From Bacteroidota bacterium (lineage in GTDB: Bacteria > Bacteroidota > Bacteroidia > UKL13-3), in the NCBI GenBank assembly GCA_027487835.1, contig JAIYCU010000012.1, positions 85,718-149,717 on the forward strand: a DNA stretch of 64,000 nucleotides, in the 5' to 3' direction. Positions 53,647 through 61,318 of the stretch are shown here, in pieces (within the stretch, counting starts at the first letter, position 1; each line of letters opens with the position of its first letter). The notes below the pieces were generated by a model. That model did no database searches, was not told the origin of the DNA, and was given only the letters and a program-made list of their open reading frames with translations. A program made the position numbers and the translations under genes.

Positions 53647-54790
53647 AGTAAAAATATTAAGAGTTATTCCAACACTTAATCCTGCAAGTGGTGGGCCTGC
53701 CCAACATATTAGGCTAATAACCCCCTATTTAGATAGTTTAGCGGTTGAAACAACAGTTATTTGCATGGATGAGCCCTCTGAACCCTATCTAGAAAATCTG
53801 GGTTTTAAAATAATTGCTGTAGGAAAACCAATTACGCCATGGCAATTCAATTTTAAGCTTGCTAAATTACTTAAGAAAATTATTCCTAGTTTCGATATTG
53901 TTATTCAACATGGTTTATGGCTTTATCCTGGGTTTGCATTAAATGAGGTTGTTAAAAAATTAAGTAGTAAATTAAATATTCAATTATTCATTTATCCTCA
54001 TGGGATGTTAGATCCTTATTACCAAACCGAAAAAAAAAGGAGATTAAAAGCAATTAGAAATGAAATTTATTTTACACTTTTAGAAAAGCAAATTCTAGAA
54101 AATGCTAATGCTTTAATATTTACTAGTGAATTTGAGTTAAATTCACATGAGAACAGTTTTGGCAAAATAAATGGACCTAAAAAATTAAATATTGGATATA
54201 CTTCAAGAGAGATGAATTCGGAAGTACTAAATGATGGTGACAATTTGCTATTCTTAGGAAGGATAAACCATAAAAAGGGTTTAGATGACTTATTAATTGC
54301 TTGGAAAATGTTTAAAACGAGTAATAAAAATGCCGCTAAACTAATTATAGCAGGTCCTGGGTGGGAAACAAAATATGGTGCATTTTTAAACTTGAAAATT
54401 AAACAAGAAAAAATACTTATTGATTCAGTAATACAATTGGATCAACAAGACCAAAAACAAATTCAAACCTTATTAAATACCTCTAAAGGATTTATACTTT
54501 GGAGTAAGCATGAGAATTTTGCCCAAACTGTTGCCGAATCATTGTCGGCAGGCGTGCCAGTTTTAATTTCAACTAGCGTAAATATTTATAATGAAGTAGA
54601 AAATAACAAGGCTGGATTTACAGGGGAGGTTGGTTGGGAAGGCGCATTAGATGCCATAACAAAATTTTATAACCTAAAGCATGTTGAATATCAAAATTAT
54701 AGGTTAAACGCAAAGGAACTATATTCAAAAAAGTTTCATCCCGCTAGTTATGCTGTGAGGTTAAAAAATCTCTTTGCAAGCAATATGTAA
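53630..54790 (+). CDS. Glycosyltransferase family 4 protein
   Basis: A 386-residue GT-B enzyme starting at a GTG within the preceding gene. ILRVIPTLNPASGGPAQHI is the classic donor-loop start of the GT4 group that includes WcaC-like enzymes; the middle has QHGLWLYPG and YPHGMLDPYY (conserved HGMLDP), and the C-terminus LLFLGRINHKKGLDDLL and WSKHENFAQTVAESLSAGV with E-x7-E. An A9 tract (54030-54038) follows HGMLDP and is in frame. Confidence 0.87.
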   Translation: MDLSNKVKILRVIPTLNPASGGPAQHIRLITPYLDSLAVETTVICMDEPSEPYLENLGFKIIAVGKPITPWQFNFKLAKLLKKIIPSFDIVIQHGLWLYPGFALNEVVKKLSSKLNIQLFIYPHGMLDPYYQTEKKRRLKAIRNEIYFTLLEKQILENANALIFTSEFELNSHENSFGKINGPKKLNIGYTSREMNSEVLNDGDNLLFLGRINHKKGLDDLLIAWKMFKTSNKNAAKLIIAGPGWETKYGAFLNLKIKQEKILIDSVIQLDQQDQKQIQTLLNTSKGFILWSKHENFAQTVAESLSAGVPVLISTSVNIYNEVENNKAGFTGEVGWEGALDAITKFYNLKHVEYQNYRLNAKELYSKKFHPASYAVRLKNLFASNM

Positions 54791-54799
54791 AAGGCTTTT

Positions 54800-55552
54800 A
54801 TGCGAATTACCCTATTGCTAACTTCTTGTATTGAACCTACACAATTTAAAGATAGTGTTAAAAGAAATAACATAGAACAGAGATTAAATGACTATTTATC
54901 TGCCATTGATAAATGGAATAATCATGTTTGGCCCTGCGAAATCAGATTGATTTATGTAGATAATTCAGGCTATTCTTTAGAAAAAATCAAAAATAAAATA
55001 AATCCGAATTTCCAACCCTATCTCCTATCCTACCAGGCAGAACCAGCGCCAAAAGGAATGCACTATGGTTTTAGTGAAATTGAAATGATTGCCAAAGTTA
55101 TTAATATAAGAGAACTTTGGAGAGACGATGATTGGGTAATTAAGGTAACAGGAAGACTGTATTTTCCTGAAATTAATAAATTGATAAATTTACTTAATTC
55201 GTCCAATTTATTTGTTTGTGATGTTAGGTCTAAACGATGGAATAAATCCGGGCAGTCTTATATTCCTAGCTCTATCTTTGCATTCAAAGTAGGATTTTTT
55301 AATAAATACTTGTTAAATTTTAAAAGTGAAATGAAGGAATTAAATAAAAGTCATTTAGAGCTTTTCCTTTTTTACAAAATAATGCCATTAATTCAATCTA
55401 ATAAAAACAAAATTATAGTTCGATTACCTTTTAATTTAAATCCTGTAGGCGTTGGTGCACACTGGAATAAAAACTATGAAAGTAGAACAGAAAGATTAAT
55501 TCAAGGTATACGCGCAATTCTTAGAAAATTTACACCATTTATTTGGGCTTAA
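54800..55552 (+). CDS. Unrecognised polysaccharide-locus protein, possible glycosyltransferase
   Basis: A 250-residue protein I cannot assign. It starts MRITLLLTSCIEPTQFKDSV, reminiscent of GT-A nucleotide-binding strands, has IRLIYVDNSGYS as a second strand, and RDDDWVIKVTGRLYFPEI (about 109-126) in the place of a DxD site. The C-terminus is basic with IRAILRKF. It stands at the end of the main + strand block, 66 bp from a convergent gene. A metal-dependent glycosyltransferase is plausible. Confidence 0.5.
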   Translation: MRITLLLTSCIEPTQFKDSVKRNNIEQRLNDYLSAIDKWNNHVWPCEIRLIYVDNSGYSLEKIKNKINPNFQPYLLSYQAEPAPKGMHYGFSEIEMIAKVINIRELWRDDDWVIKVTGRLYFPEINKLINLLNSSNLFVCDVRSKRWNKSGQSYIPSSIFAFKVGFFNKYLLNFKSEMKELNKSHLELFLFYKIMPLIQSNKNKIIVRLPFNLNPVGVGAHWNKNYESRTERLIQGIRAILRKFTPFIWA

Positions 55553-55618
55553 TCTTTGACTCTTGGTTCCTTTATAAATATATTTTGGAATTAAATTATT
55601 TTATGTTTGATCCAATAA

Positions 55619-56530
55619 TTATAGATTTTTAAAATTTTCTAGGCAATCTTGGTAATAGTAATATTGAGCTTTCCAATAATTTTGACCATTAGACCAAGGA
55701 TGTGTATCAAAATTTATTGAATTGGGCTTTGGACCATTGAAATGTATAACCCTAATATCTTTTGATGCCTCCAATATTTCTCTGTTATTATCTATAAAAC
55801 TAGATTTAAAGTTGAAAAATCGAAGTTGGAAATTATATCTAAAATCCTTTGATATTTTAAATTTACTCTTCATGGCATATAGTAAAATGATTTCTTGATC
55901 ACTACTACAAACTGAGTTAAATTGCTTAAGAATCTCTAATAATACACGTTCATTATTTTCATTGCGCAGTTTATCTGGAATCATCATTACACCTGAATTT
56001 GCTGAAAGAAAAGGTCTTGGAATGATGCCAAGCTTTAAAAGTTTCCATAGCCAAAAACCTAAATGTATTACCTTATTTGGGTAAGGAACATTGACATTTA
56101 GGAATGGGAAAATTTTTGAATTAAAAGCATTGCAAATGAAGAACTCATTGGTTAAAATTAAATCATTTAAAGATTTAAGTACAAGGGTGTCAGCATCTAA
56201 AAATAATACATTTTTATACTTATTAAAATAGTCACTCCACAATTGAATTGAAAAATAACCAGTCTCTATAAATTCTCTTGATTTAAAATAGGTTGTATCT
56301 TGTTGAATTAAACCAATGTATTTCAAATCTTCAGATTGATAACTTTGTACAGTTACTTTTTTAAAACAGTTTAAATAGGCTATTGATTCCGTTGTTAAAT
56401 CTGAATGAGCAAAAACAACTATATTGGGTGAATCTGGCCAATTGATAAAAATAGAACCTAATAAAGCTTTTAAATGTTCAAAAAACTTTTGGTTAATAGC
56501 AGTAACAATAATATTAGCTTTCTGATTCAT
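55619..56530 (-). CDS. GT8-like glycosyltransferase, on the opposite strand
   Basis: The only leftward gene in the locus, 303 residues from the ATG at 56530 (MNQKANIIVTAINQKF). The frame runs open to 56746, but those 72 codons overlap the divergent acyltransferase gene and make no family sense. NVLFLDADTLVLKSLNDL (DxD, about 116-133) and the later SANSGVMMIP and HFNGPKP match GT8/nucleotide-diphospho-sugar transferases. It diverges from the next gene with only 22 bp between the two ATG codons, so its promoter would overlap coding sequence or lie in very little space. It may have been inserted or inverted within the locus. Confidence 0.75.
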   Translation of the reverse strand: MNQKANIIVTAINQKFFEHLKALLGSIFINWPDSPNIVVFAHSDLTTESIAYLNCFKKVTVQSYQSEDLKYIGLIQQDTTYFKSREFIETGYFSIQLWSDYFNKYKNVLFLDADTLVLKSLNDLILTNEFFICNAFNSKIFPFLNVNVPYPNKVIHLGFWLWKLLKLGIIPRPFLSANSGVMMIPDKLRNENNERVLLEILKQFNSVCSSDQEIILLYAMKSKFKISKDFRYNFQLRFFNFKSSFIDNNREILEASKDIRVIHFNGPKPNSINFDTHPWSNGQNYWKAQYYYYQDCLENFKNL

Positions 56531-56552
56531 AATTTTGCTTTCAAAATTACAA

Positions 56553-57116
56553 ATGTATAAAATTAAAAAAGAGGTAAATATAAATACTAGAATTGGACCA
56601 TCCTTTTCGATTTTTAATAGGTTCCAACGCTTTATATGGGGTATTGTATATATCATTTTTTTTAGGTATTCACCTAGGCCATTCCATAAATGGCGTAAGT
56701 GGATATTAGAAATTTTTGGTGCTAAAATTGGTGTAAATACAAACATTTATCCAAGTGTAAAAATTTGGGCTCCTTGGAATTTAGTAATTGGGAATGATTG
56801 TGGAATTGGGGATGAAGTTGAATTATATTCTATGGATAAAATTTTAATTGGGGATAGAACAGTTATTTCTCAAGGTTCATTTATTTGTTGCGGAACCCAC
56901 GATTATAATGACCCAGGATTTCCACTTTTAAGAAAGCCAATAACAATTGGAAACGATGTATGGATTGCAGTAAGAGTTTTTGTGCACCCAGGTATTACAA
57001 TTGAAGATGGTTGTGTAGTTGGAGCAAGTTCAGTGGTTACTAGCAGTTTAAAAAAATGGTTTGTTTATTCTGGCTTTCCTTGTGTTGCAATTAAAGAACG
57101 AAAGGTATTAAATTAA
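56553..57116 (+). CDS. WcaF-like hexapeptide acetyltransferase
   Basis: A 187-residue left-handed beta-helix enzyme, with ATG at 56553 (MYKIKKEVNIN); an upstream TTG at 56535 would leave almost no room before the divergent gene. The N-terminus FNRFQRFIWGIVYIIFFRYSP and the HKWRKWIL segment are characteristic of the WcaF family of colanic acid acetyltransferases. Repeats include LVIGNDCGIGDEVELY, ILIGDRTVISQGSFI, and the catalytic CCGTHDYNDP histidine (about 115-124); ITIGNDVWIAVRVFVHPGI follows. It lies 1 bp before a GT2 gene. Confidence 0.87.
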   Translation: MYKIKKEVNINTRIGPSFSIFNRFQRFIWGIVYIIFFRYSPRPFHKWRKWILEIFGAKIGVNTNIYPSVKIWAPWNLVIGNDCGIGDEVELYSMDKILIGDRTVISQGSFICCGTHDYNDPGFPLLRKPITIGNDVWIAVRVFVHPGITIEDGCVVGASSVVTSSLKKWFVYSGFPCVAIKERKVLN

Positions 57117-57117
57117 T

Positions 57118-57930
57118 ATGCTTACGATAGTTATTCCAGTAAAAAATGAACAGGAAAATATCTTGGATTGTTTAAATTCTATTGGAAAGGATTTTGCCGA
57201 AAAGATAATTGTTTTAGATTCTAACAGCGAAGATAAAACAGCCATTATTGCAAAAAATTGGGGTGCAGTTTTAATTAATTTTAATTGGGATGGAAAATTC
57301 CCAAAAAAAAGAAATTGGTATTTATTAAATCACGCAGAAGGAGACGATTGGATTTTATTTCTTGATGCAGATGAAAGACTTACCAATAATGTAAAAATTG
57401 AAATTAAAAGCTGCATCAAGAATACTGAATTAACAGGATTTTGGATTCCGTATACTATCAATATTGATAAAAAAGTTTTAAAATATGGCTACCCTTTAAA
57501 CAAATTATCGCTTATTAAAAACGGGTATGGTTTATATGAAATGATAAATGAAGAGTCTTGGTCGAGTTTAGATATGGAAGTTCATGAGCATCCAATTTTG
57601 AAAGGTAAATTAGGAAAAATAAAAAACAAAATTGAGCATTTGGTCAATATTAATACCCCCAATTGGAAAGCAAAACATTTAGCTTATGCCAAATGGGAGG
57701 CAAAACGACTTTACGAGATTAATAAAAATGGAGATTTCAATGATTTCACTTTTAAACAGAAGATTAAATATCGATTGATTAAATTTCCATTTATAGGTTT
57801 ATTTTACTTTTGGGGATCAATCCTATTTTACCTTGGCCTTTTAGATGGGATCAATGGAATTAAATATGCATTTGTAAAGTCTCAATATTTTAATAGCATC
57901 AGAAAAGAATATAATAAAATAAGAATTTGA
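57118..57930 (+). CDS. Glycosyltransferase family 2 protein (WaaE/LgtF-like)
   Basis: A 270-residue GT2 enzyme. MLTIVIPVKNEQENILDCL opens the fold; KIIVLDSNSEDKTA and FPKKRNW follow, then the metal site WILFLDADERL (about 80-90), which is typical of the WaaE/LgtF beta-1,4-glucosyltransferase group. A C-terminal hydrophobic segment (FPFIGLFYFWGSILFYLGLL) suggests membrane association. The next gene starts on a TTG overlapping the stop. Confidence 0.87.
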   Translation: MLTIVIPVKNEQENILDCLNSIGKDFAEKIIVLDSNSEDKTAIIAKNWGAVLINFNWDGKFPKKRNWYLLNHAEGDDWILFLDADERLTNNVKIEIKSCIKNTELTGFWIPYTINIDKKVLKYGYPLNKLSLIKNGYGLYEMINEESWSSLDMEVHEHPILKGKLGKIKNKIEHLVNINTPNWKAKHLAYAKWEAKRLYEINKNGDFNDFTFKQKIKYRLIKFPFIGLFYFWGSILFYLGLLDGINGIKYAFVKSQYFNSIRKEYNKIRI

Positions 57931-59156
57931 GTAAGGGTAATATATTATTTATAGGCATTAATTTTTTTCCTGAACCTACAGGAATTGGAAAGTATTCAGG
58001 TGAAATGGTAGCGTGGTTAGCCGAATCCGAAATTAAAGTAGAAGTTATTACCGGGTTTCCATATTATCCTAACTGGCAATTAGCAAATAAATTTAATTGG
58101 TATAAGACAGATTTAGTTTTTGAATCAAAGGTTAAAGTGCATCGTTGTCCCTTATATGTACCGAAAAAACCTACAGGAATAAAAAGAATATTTCAAGAAT
58201 TGACATTTTTAATGTCTTCATTACCAAAAGTGATTTATTTATCAATTCTACTCAAACCTAAATATATCTTAACTATAGCACCTCCTTTTCATTTAGGATT
58301 ACTTGGTTTATTGGCTAGGAAAATTTCAGGCGGGAAATTACTATATCACATTCAAGACTTACAGATAGAAGCAGCGAGTTCATTGAATTTGATTAAACAT
58401 AAAAAAATTATCGACTCACTTTTAAGTATTGAAAAATATATTCTAAAAAAATCAGATTTTATTAGCTCTATTCATCCAAAAATGATTGAAGAAGTTAATA
58501 AAAAAACCAGCTCAACAATACATTTACTTCCCAATTGGTCTGATTTAAAAGTAATGTATCCTATTATGGATAAAAATAAGTTGAGAATCCAATTTAATTT
58601 ACCCTTAGACAAAAAGATTTTCATGTATTCTGGAAGTATTGGGGAAAAACAAGGTTTAGAAATGCTAATTAATATTGCTAAACAATTTACTCATGATGAA
58701 GATTTCTTATTCATTATTGCAGGCAATGGACCTTATTATGATTTGCTAAAAAATGTAATACATAAAGAGAACTTAACAAACATTGTTATTCGAAATTTAG
58801 TTCCAACAAAAGAATTAAATAATTGGCTGAACCTAGCCGATTTTCATTTAATTTTTCAGCGAAATGAAACTAACAATTATTTGTTTCCAAGTAAAATAGT
58901 TTCAATTTTAAGTGTCGGTGGTATTTGTGTAGCATTTGTGCCAGAATTAAATGAAGTAGGGCAATTACTTACACAAAATGAAATTGGTTATGTTATTTCA
59001 GAAGTTGACCCTATCAACATTAAAATGAAATTAATAGAAATTTCTCAGAAGAATGCCAATAGACTTAAATCCAAATCTAGAGAATTTGCAATGCTCAATT
59101 TTAACAAAACCAAAATACTTAGTGATTGGATTGGCAATCGCATTTTTGACAATTAA
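57927..59156 (+). CDS. WcaI-family glycosyltransferase (GT4)
   Basis: A 409-residue GT-B enzyme with the WcaI signature: LFIGINFFPEPTGIGKYSGE at the start and VITGFPYYPNWQ, then KLLYHIQDLQIEAA. The C-terminal domain has IFMYSGSIGEKQGLEMLI and a donor site reading NNYLFPSKIVSILSVGG in place of the canonical E-x7-E. WcaI acts in colanic acid assembly in enterobacteria; here the product differs but the family is common in Bacteroidota loci. It starts on TTG and ends the glycosyltransferase block. Confidence 0.87.
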   Translation: MSKGNILFIGINFFPEPTGIGKYSGEMVAWLAESEIKVEVITGFPYYPNWQLANKFNWYKTDLVFESKVKVHRCPLYVPKKPTGIKRIFQELTFLMSSLPKVIYLSILLKPKYILTIAPPFHLGLLGLLARKISGGKLLYHIQDLQIEAASSLNLIKHKKIIDSLLSIEKYILKKSDFISSIHPKMIEEVNKKTSSTIHLLPNWSDLKVMYPIMDKNKLRIQFNLPLDKKIFMYSGSIGEKQGLEMLINIAKQFTHDEDFLFIIAGNGPYYDLLKNVIHKENLTNIVIRNLVPTKELNNWLNLADFHLIFQRNETNNYLFPSKIVSILSVGGICVAFVPELNEVGQLLTQNEIGYVISEVDPINIKMKLIEISQKNANRLKSKSREFAMLNFNKTKILSDWIGNRIFDN

Positions 59157-59205
59157 TTAATATTACCATTCTATATAATTAACCTACCCTATTTATTTTC
59201 GGCTC

Positions 59206-59802
59206 ATGTTAAAAGTGAATAAATTTGTTTCTCCATTTATTTTTCTTCTTTTTTTACTTCTAAATAATAATTTAAAGGCACAAGAATTTTACAAGGGCAA
59301 TCCTTGGCTTTTCAATTACAACTTAAATATTTTAATTGAGGATGCAGAACAGTTTAGAAGTTATTTTAATGGGACTCAGGTTAAATGGAATATTAGTCCT
59401 TTTAACTTTAGCGCAGAAAAAAGAATGAAACGTGGAACTGCAATTGTATTCAACATTGGTTCAAACCTTTACCCAATAAATCAACAAATTGATGGTTTAA
59501 CACTCATTAAACCAGTTGATATTTTCTATTTTGAAACTGGATATAAGTATAATCTAAATTATGTGGTAAAAGAAGATAACAAATTTGACCCATATTTTGA
59601 GATAGATGCAGGACTATGGGTTAAGAATAATGAAATACAACCCTCACTTGGAGTTGGGTTTGGATTTAATCATTGGTTTACAAATAACATTGGACTTAGA
59701 AGTAATTTTCAATATAAATTTTTGTATGACCCAAATTATGCAAAAGCTAGTAATAGAACTTTGACTTCTATTAGTTTAGGAATTGTACATATAGTAAACT
59801 AA
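59206..59802 (+). CDS. Small outer-membrane beta-barrel protein
   Basis: A 198-residue exported protein. Signal peptide residues 1-25 (ends NLKAQ), followed by alternating amphipathic strands, with SFQ-type pairs such as IFYFETGYKYNLNYVV, FEIDAGLWV, SLGVGFGFNHWFTNNIGLRS and a final strand at ISLGIVHIVN. It looks like an eight-stranded OmpW/OmpA-like barrel. It is 49 bp after the WcaI-like gene and 127 bp before the WcaJ-like gene, and may be the outer-membrane factor of this locus or unrelated to it. Confidence 0.65.
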   Translation: MLKVNKFVSPFIFLLFLLLNNNLKAQEFYKGNPWLFNYNLNILIEDAEQFRSYFNGTQVKWNISPFNFSAEKRMKRGTAIVFNIGSNLYPINQQIDGLTLIKPVDIFYFETGYKYNLNYVVKEDNKFDPYFEIDAGLWVKNNEIQPSLGVGFGFNHWFTNNIGLRSNFQYKFLYDPNYAKASNRTLTSISLGIVHIVN

Positions 59803-59929
59803 ATATCCAAACTACTCCATTTTTAAAAATTGAGTAATCTTCTGTTAACAATCATATAATATAAAATTGAATTAGGTTAAATCTTAGATTCAAAATAGTA
59901 CATTAACGTTGCGCTACAATAAAAGAAAA

Positions 59930-61318
59930 ATGGGCAAGCGCTTCCATAAAAATTCAGTTTATGTACTTATTTTGAGATCTACTATTTTAATAATGGATCT
60001 ATTAGGATTAAACTTAATTTTAGGGTTATTACTATGGATGTTTAATTTTAAAGGTAGCAACCTAAACCATGAATTTACCATTCCCTTGGTTCATTTGGTT
60101 TTATCAATTACCTGGTTTATTCCTTCCATGTATTTCAAAACTTATGAAGGAAATTTAAAAATTGCATACAACCTCAAAAATTCAATTTATCAGTTTTTTG
60201 TTCACTTGTTTATTTTAATAACAATTTCAAAAATATTACAAACTGATTTTTTCAATTATATTATATTTAGTTATTACTCAATTTTTTCAATTACTTTCTT
60301 ACCTTTCAGCAGGTACGCAATTGCCTTTTACCTGAATAAGTTCGATAATATTATCCCAATTCGCAAAAGGGTAACAATTATTGGTTCAAAACCTTTAATT
60401 ACTCAGTTACAAGGATTTTTAGAAGCAGAGCATTCTGGATATAGGTTGTTAAAATTGAATATTCCAAAAAATGAGCACGAATCTGATTATAATTATTTGG
60501 TAATGACAATTGCAAAGGCTAAGGAGAACAATATTAGCCATATCTATTCTTTCATAAATTTAGAAAATGAAGCGGAGATAAATAGTATAATTTCTTTATC
60601 AGAAAATGCCTTTATAAGATTTAGATTTATAAAAGAGAATCTTAATCAATATTCGAAATCAATTATTATTAATAAAGAGTCTGATATACCAGTAATAGGT
60701 AATCATAAAAATCCACTTGAAGAATTAGACAATAGGATTAGAAAGCGCTTGTTAGACATTATTTTTAGCTTTTTAGTTATCGTGTTTTTTTTATCTTGGT
60801 TATTACCAATTCTTGGAATTCTAATAAGATTAGAGTCAAAAGGTCCAATATTATTTAAGCAAAAAAGAACAGGAAGAAATAATCAACCATTTATTTGCTA
60901 TAAGTTTAGAACCATGGTATTGAATGCTAGTTCTGATATTGAACAAGCTGCTCCAAATGATTACAGATTTACTAAAATTGGAAAATTTTTACGTCAAACT
61001 AATTTGGATGAGTTACCTCAGTTTATTAATGTTATTAAAGGAGAAATGAGCATTATAGGACCTAGGCCGCATATGTTAAACCATACTTCACAATATGAGG
61101 AAATAGTAGCATCCTACACTAAACGACATTTTATTAAACCAGGAATAAGCGGATGGGCTCAAATAAATGGATTGAGAGGGAATTTAGATAAAAAAATGAT
61201 GGAGGTAAGGGTGCAATACGACTTAGAATATATACGAAACTGGAATTTTTGGGTTGATTTGGATATTATAATTAGAACAATTGTTTTAACAATAACTGGG
61301 GATGAAAATGCGTATTAA
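59930..61318 (+). CDS. WcaJ-like polyprenyl-phosphate glycosylphosphotransferase
   Basis: The likely initiating enzyme, moving a sugar phosphate onto undecaprenyl phosphate. I use the ATG at 59930 (MGKRFHKNSVYVLIL); the frame opens at a TTG 21 bp earlier. The 462-residue protein has about four membrane helices in the N-terminal part, a divergent nucleotide-binding-like middle, another helix near 280-305, and the bacterial sugar transferase domain to the end: PILFKQKRTGRNNQPF, CYKFRTMV, LDELPQFINVIKGEMSIIGP, KPGISGWAQINGLRG. The full two-part layout fits WcaJ/WbaP. It overlaps the next receptor gene by 11 bp. Confidence 0.92.
   Translation: MGKRFHKNSVYVLILRSTILIMDLLGLNLILGLLLWMFNFKGSNLNHEFTIPLVHLVLSITWFIPSMYFKTYEGNLKIAYNLKNSIYQFFVHLFILITISKILQTDFFNYIIFSYYSIFSITFLPFSRYAIAFYLNKFDNIIPIRKRVTIIGSKPLITQLQGFLEAEHSGYRLLKLNIPKNEHESDYNYLVMTIAKAKENNISHIYSFINLENEAEINSIISLSENAFIRFRFIKENLNQYSKSIIINKESDIPVIGNHKNPLEELDNRIRKRLLDIIFSFLVIVFFLSWLLPILGILIRLESKGPILFKQKRTGRNNQPFICYKFRTMVLNASSDIEQAAPNDYRFTKIGKFLRQTNLDELPQFINVIKGEMSIIGPRPHMLNHTSQYEEIVASYTKRHFIKPGISGWAQINGLRGNLDKKMMEVRVQYDLEYIRNWNFWVDLDIIIRTIVLTITGDENAY

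Noticed and set aside
55553-55618. Terminator between the convergent 54800 and 55619 genes
   Set aside because: Only a 4-bp TTCC/GGAA pairing across an AT-rich loop; not a convincing hairpin.
56531-56746. 72-codon N-terminal extension of the leftward GT8-like gene
   Set aside because: It overlaps the divergent acyltransferase gene and lacks family features; the conserved start is the ATG at 56530.
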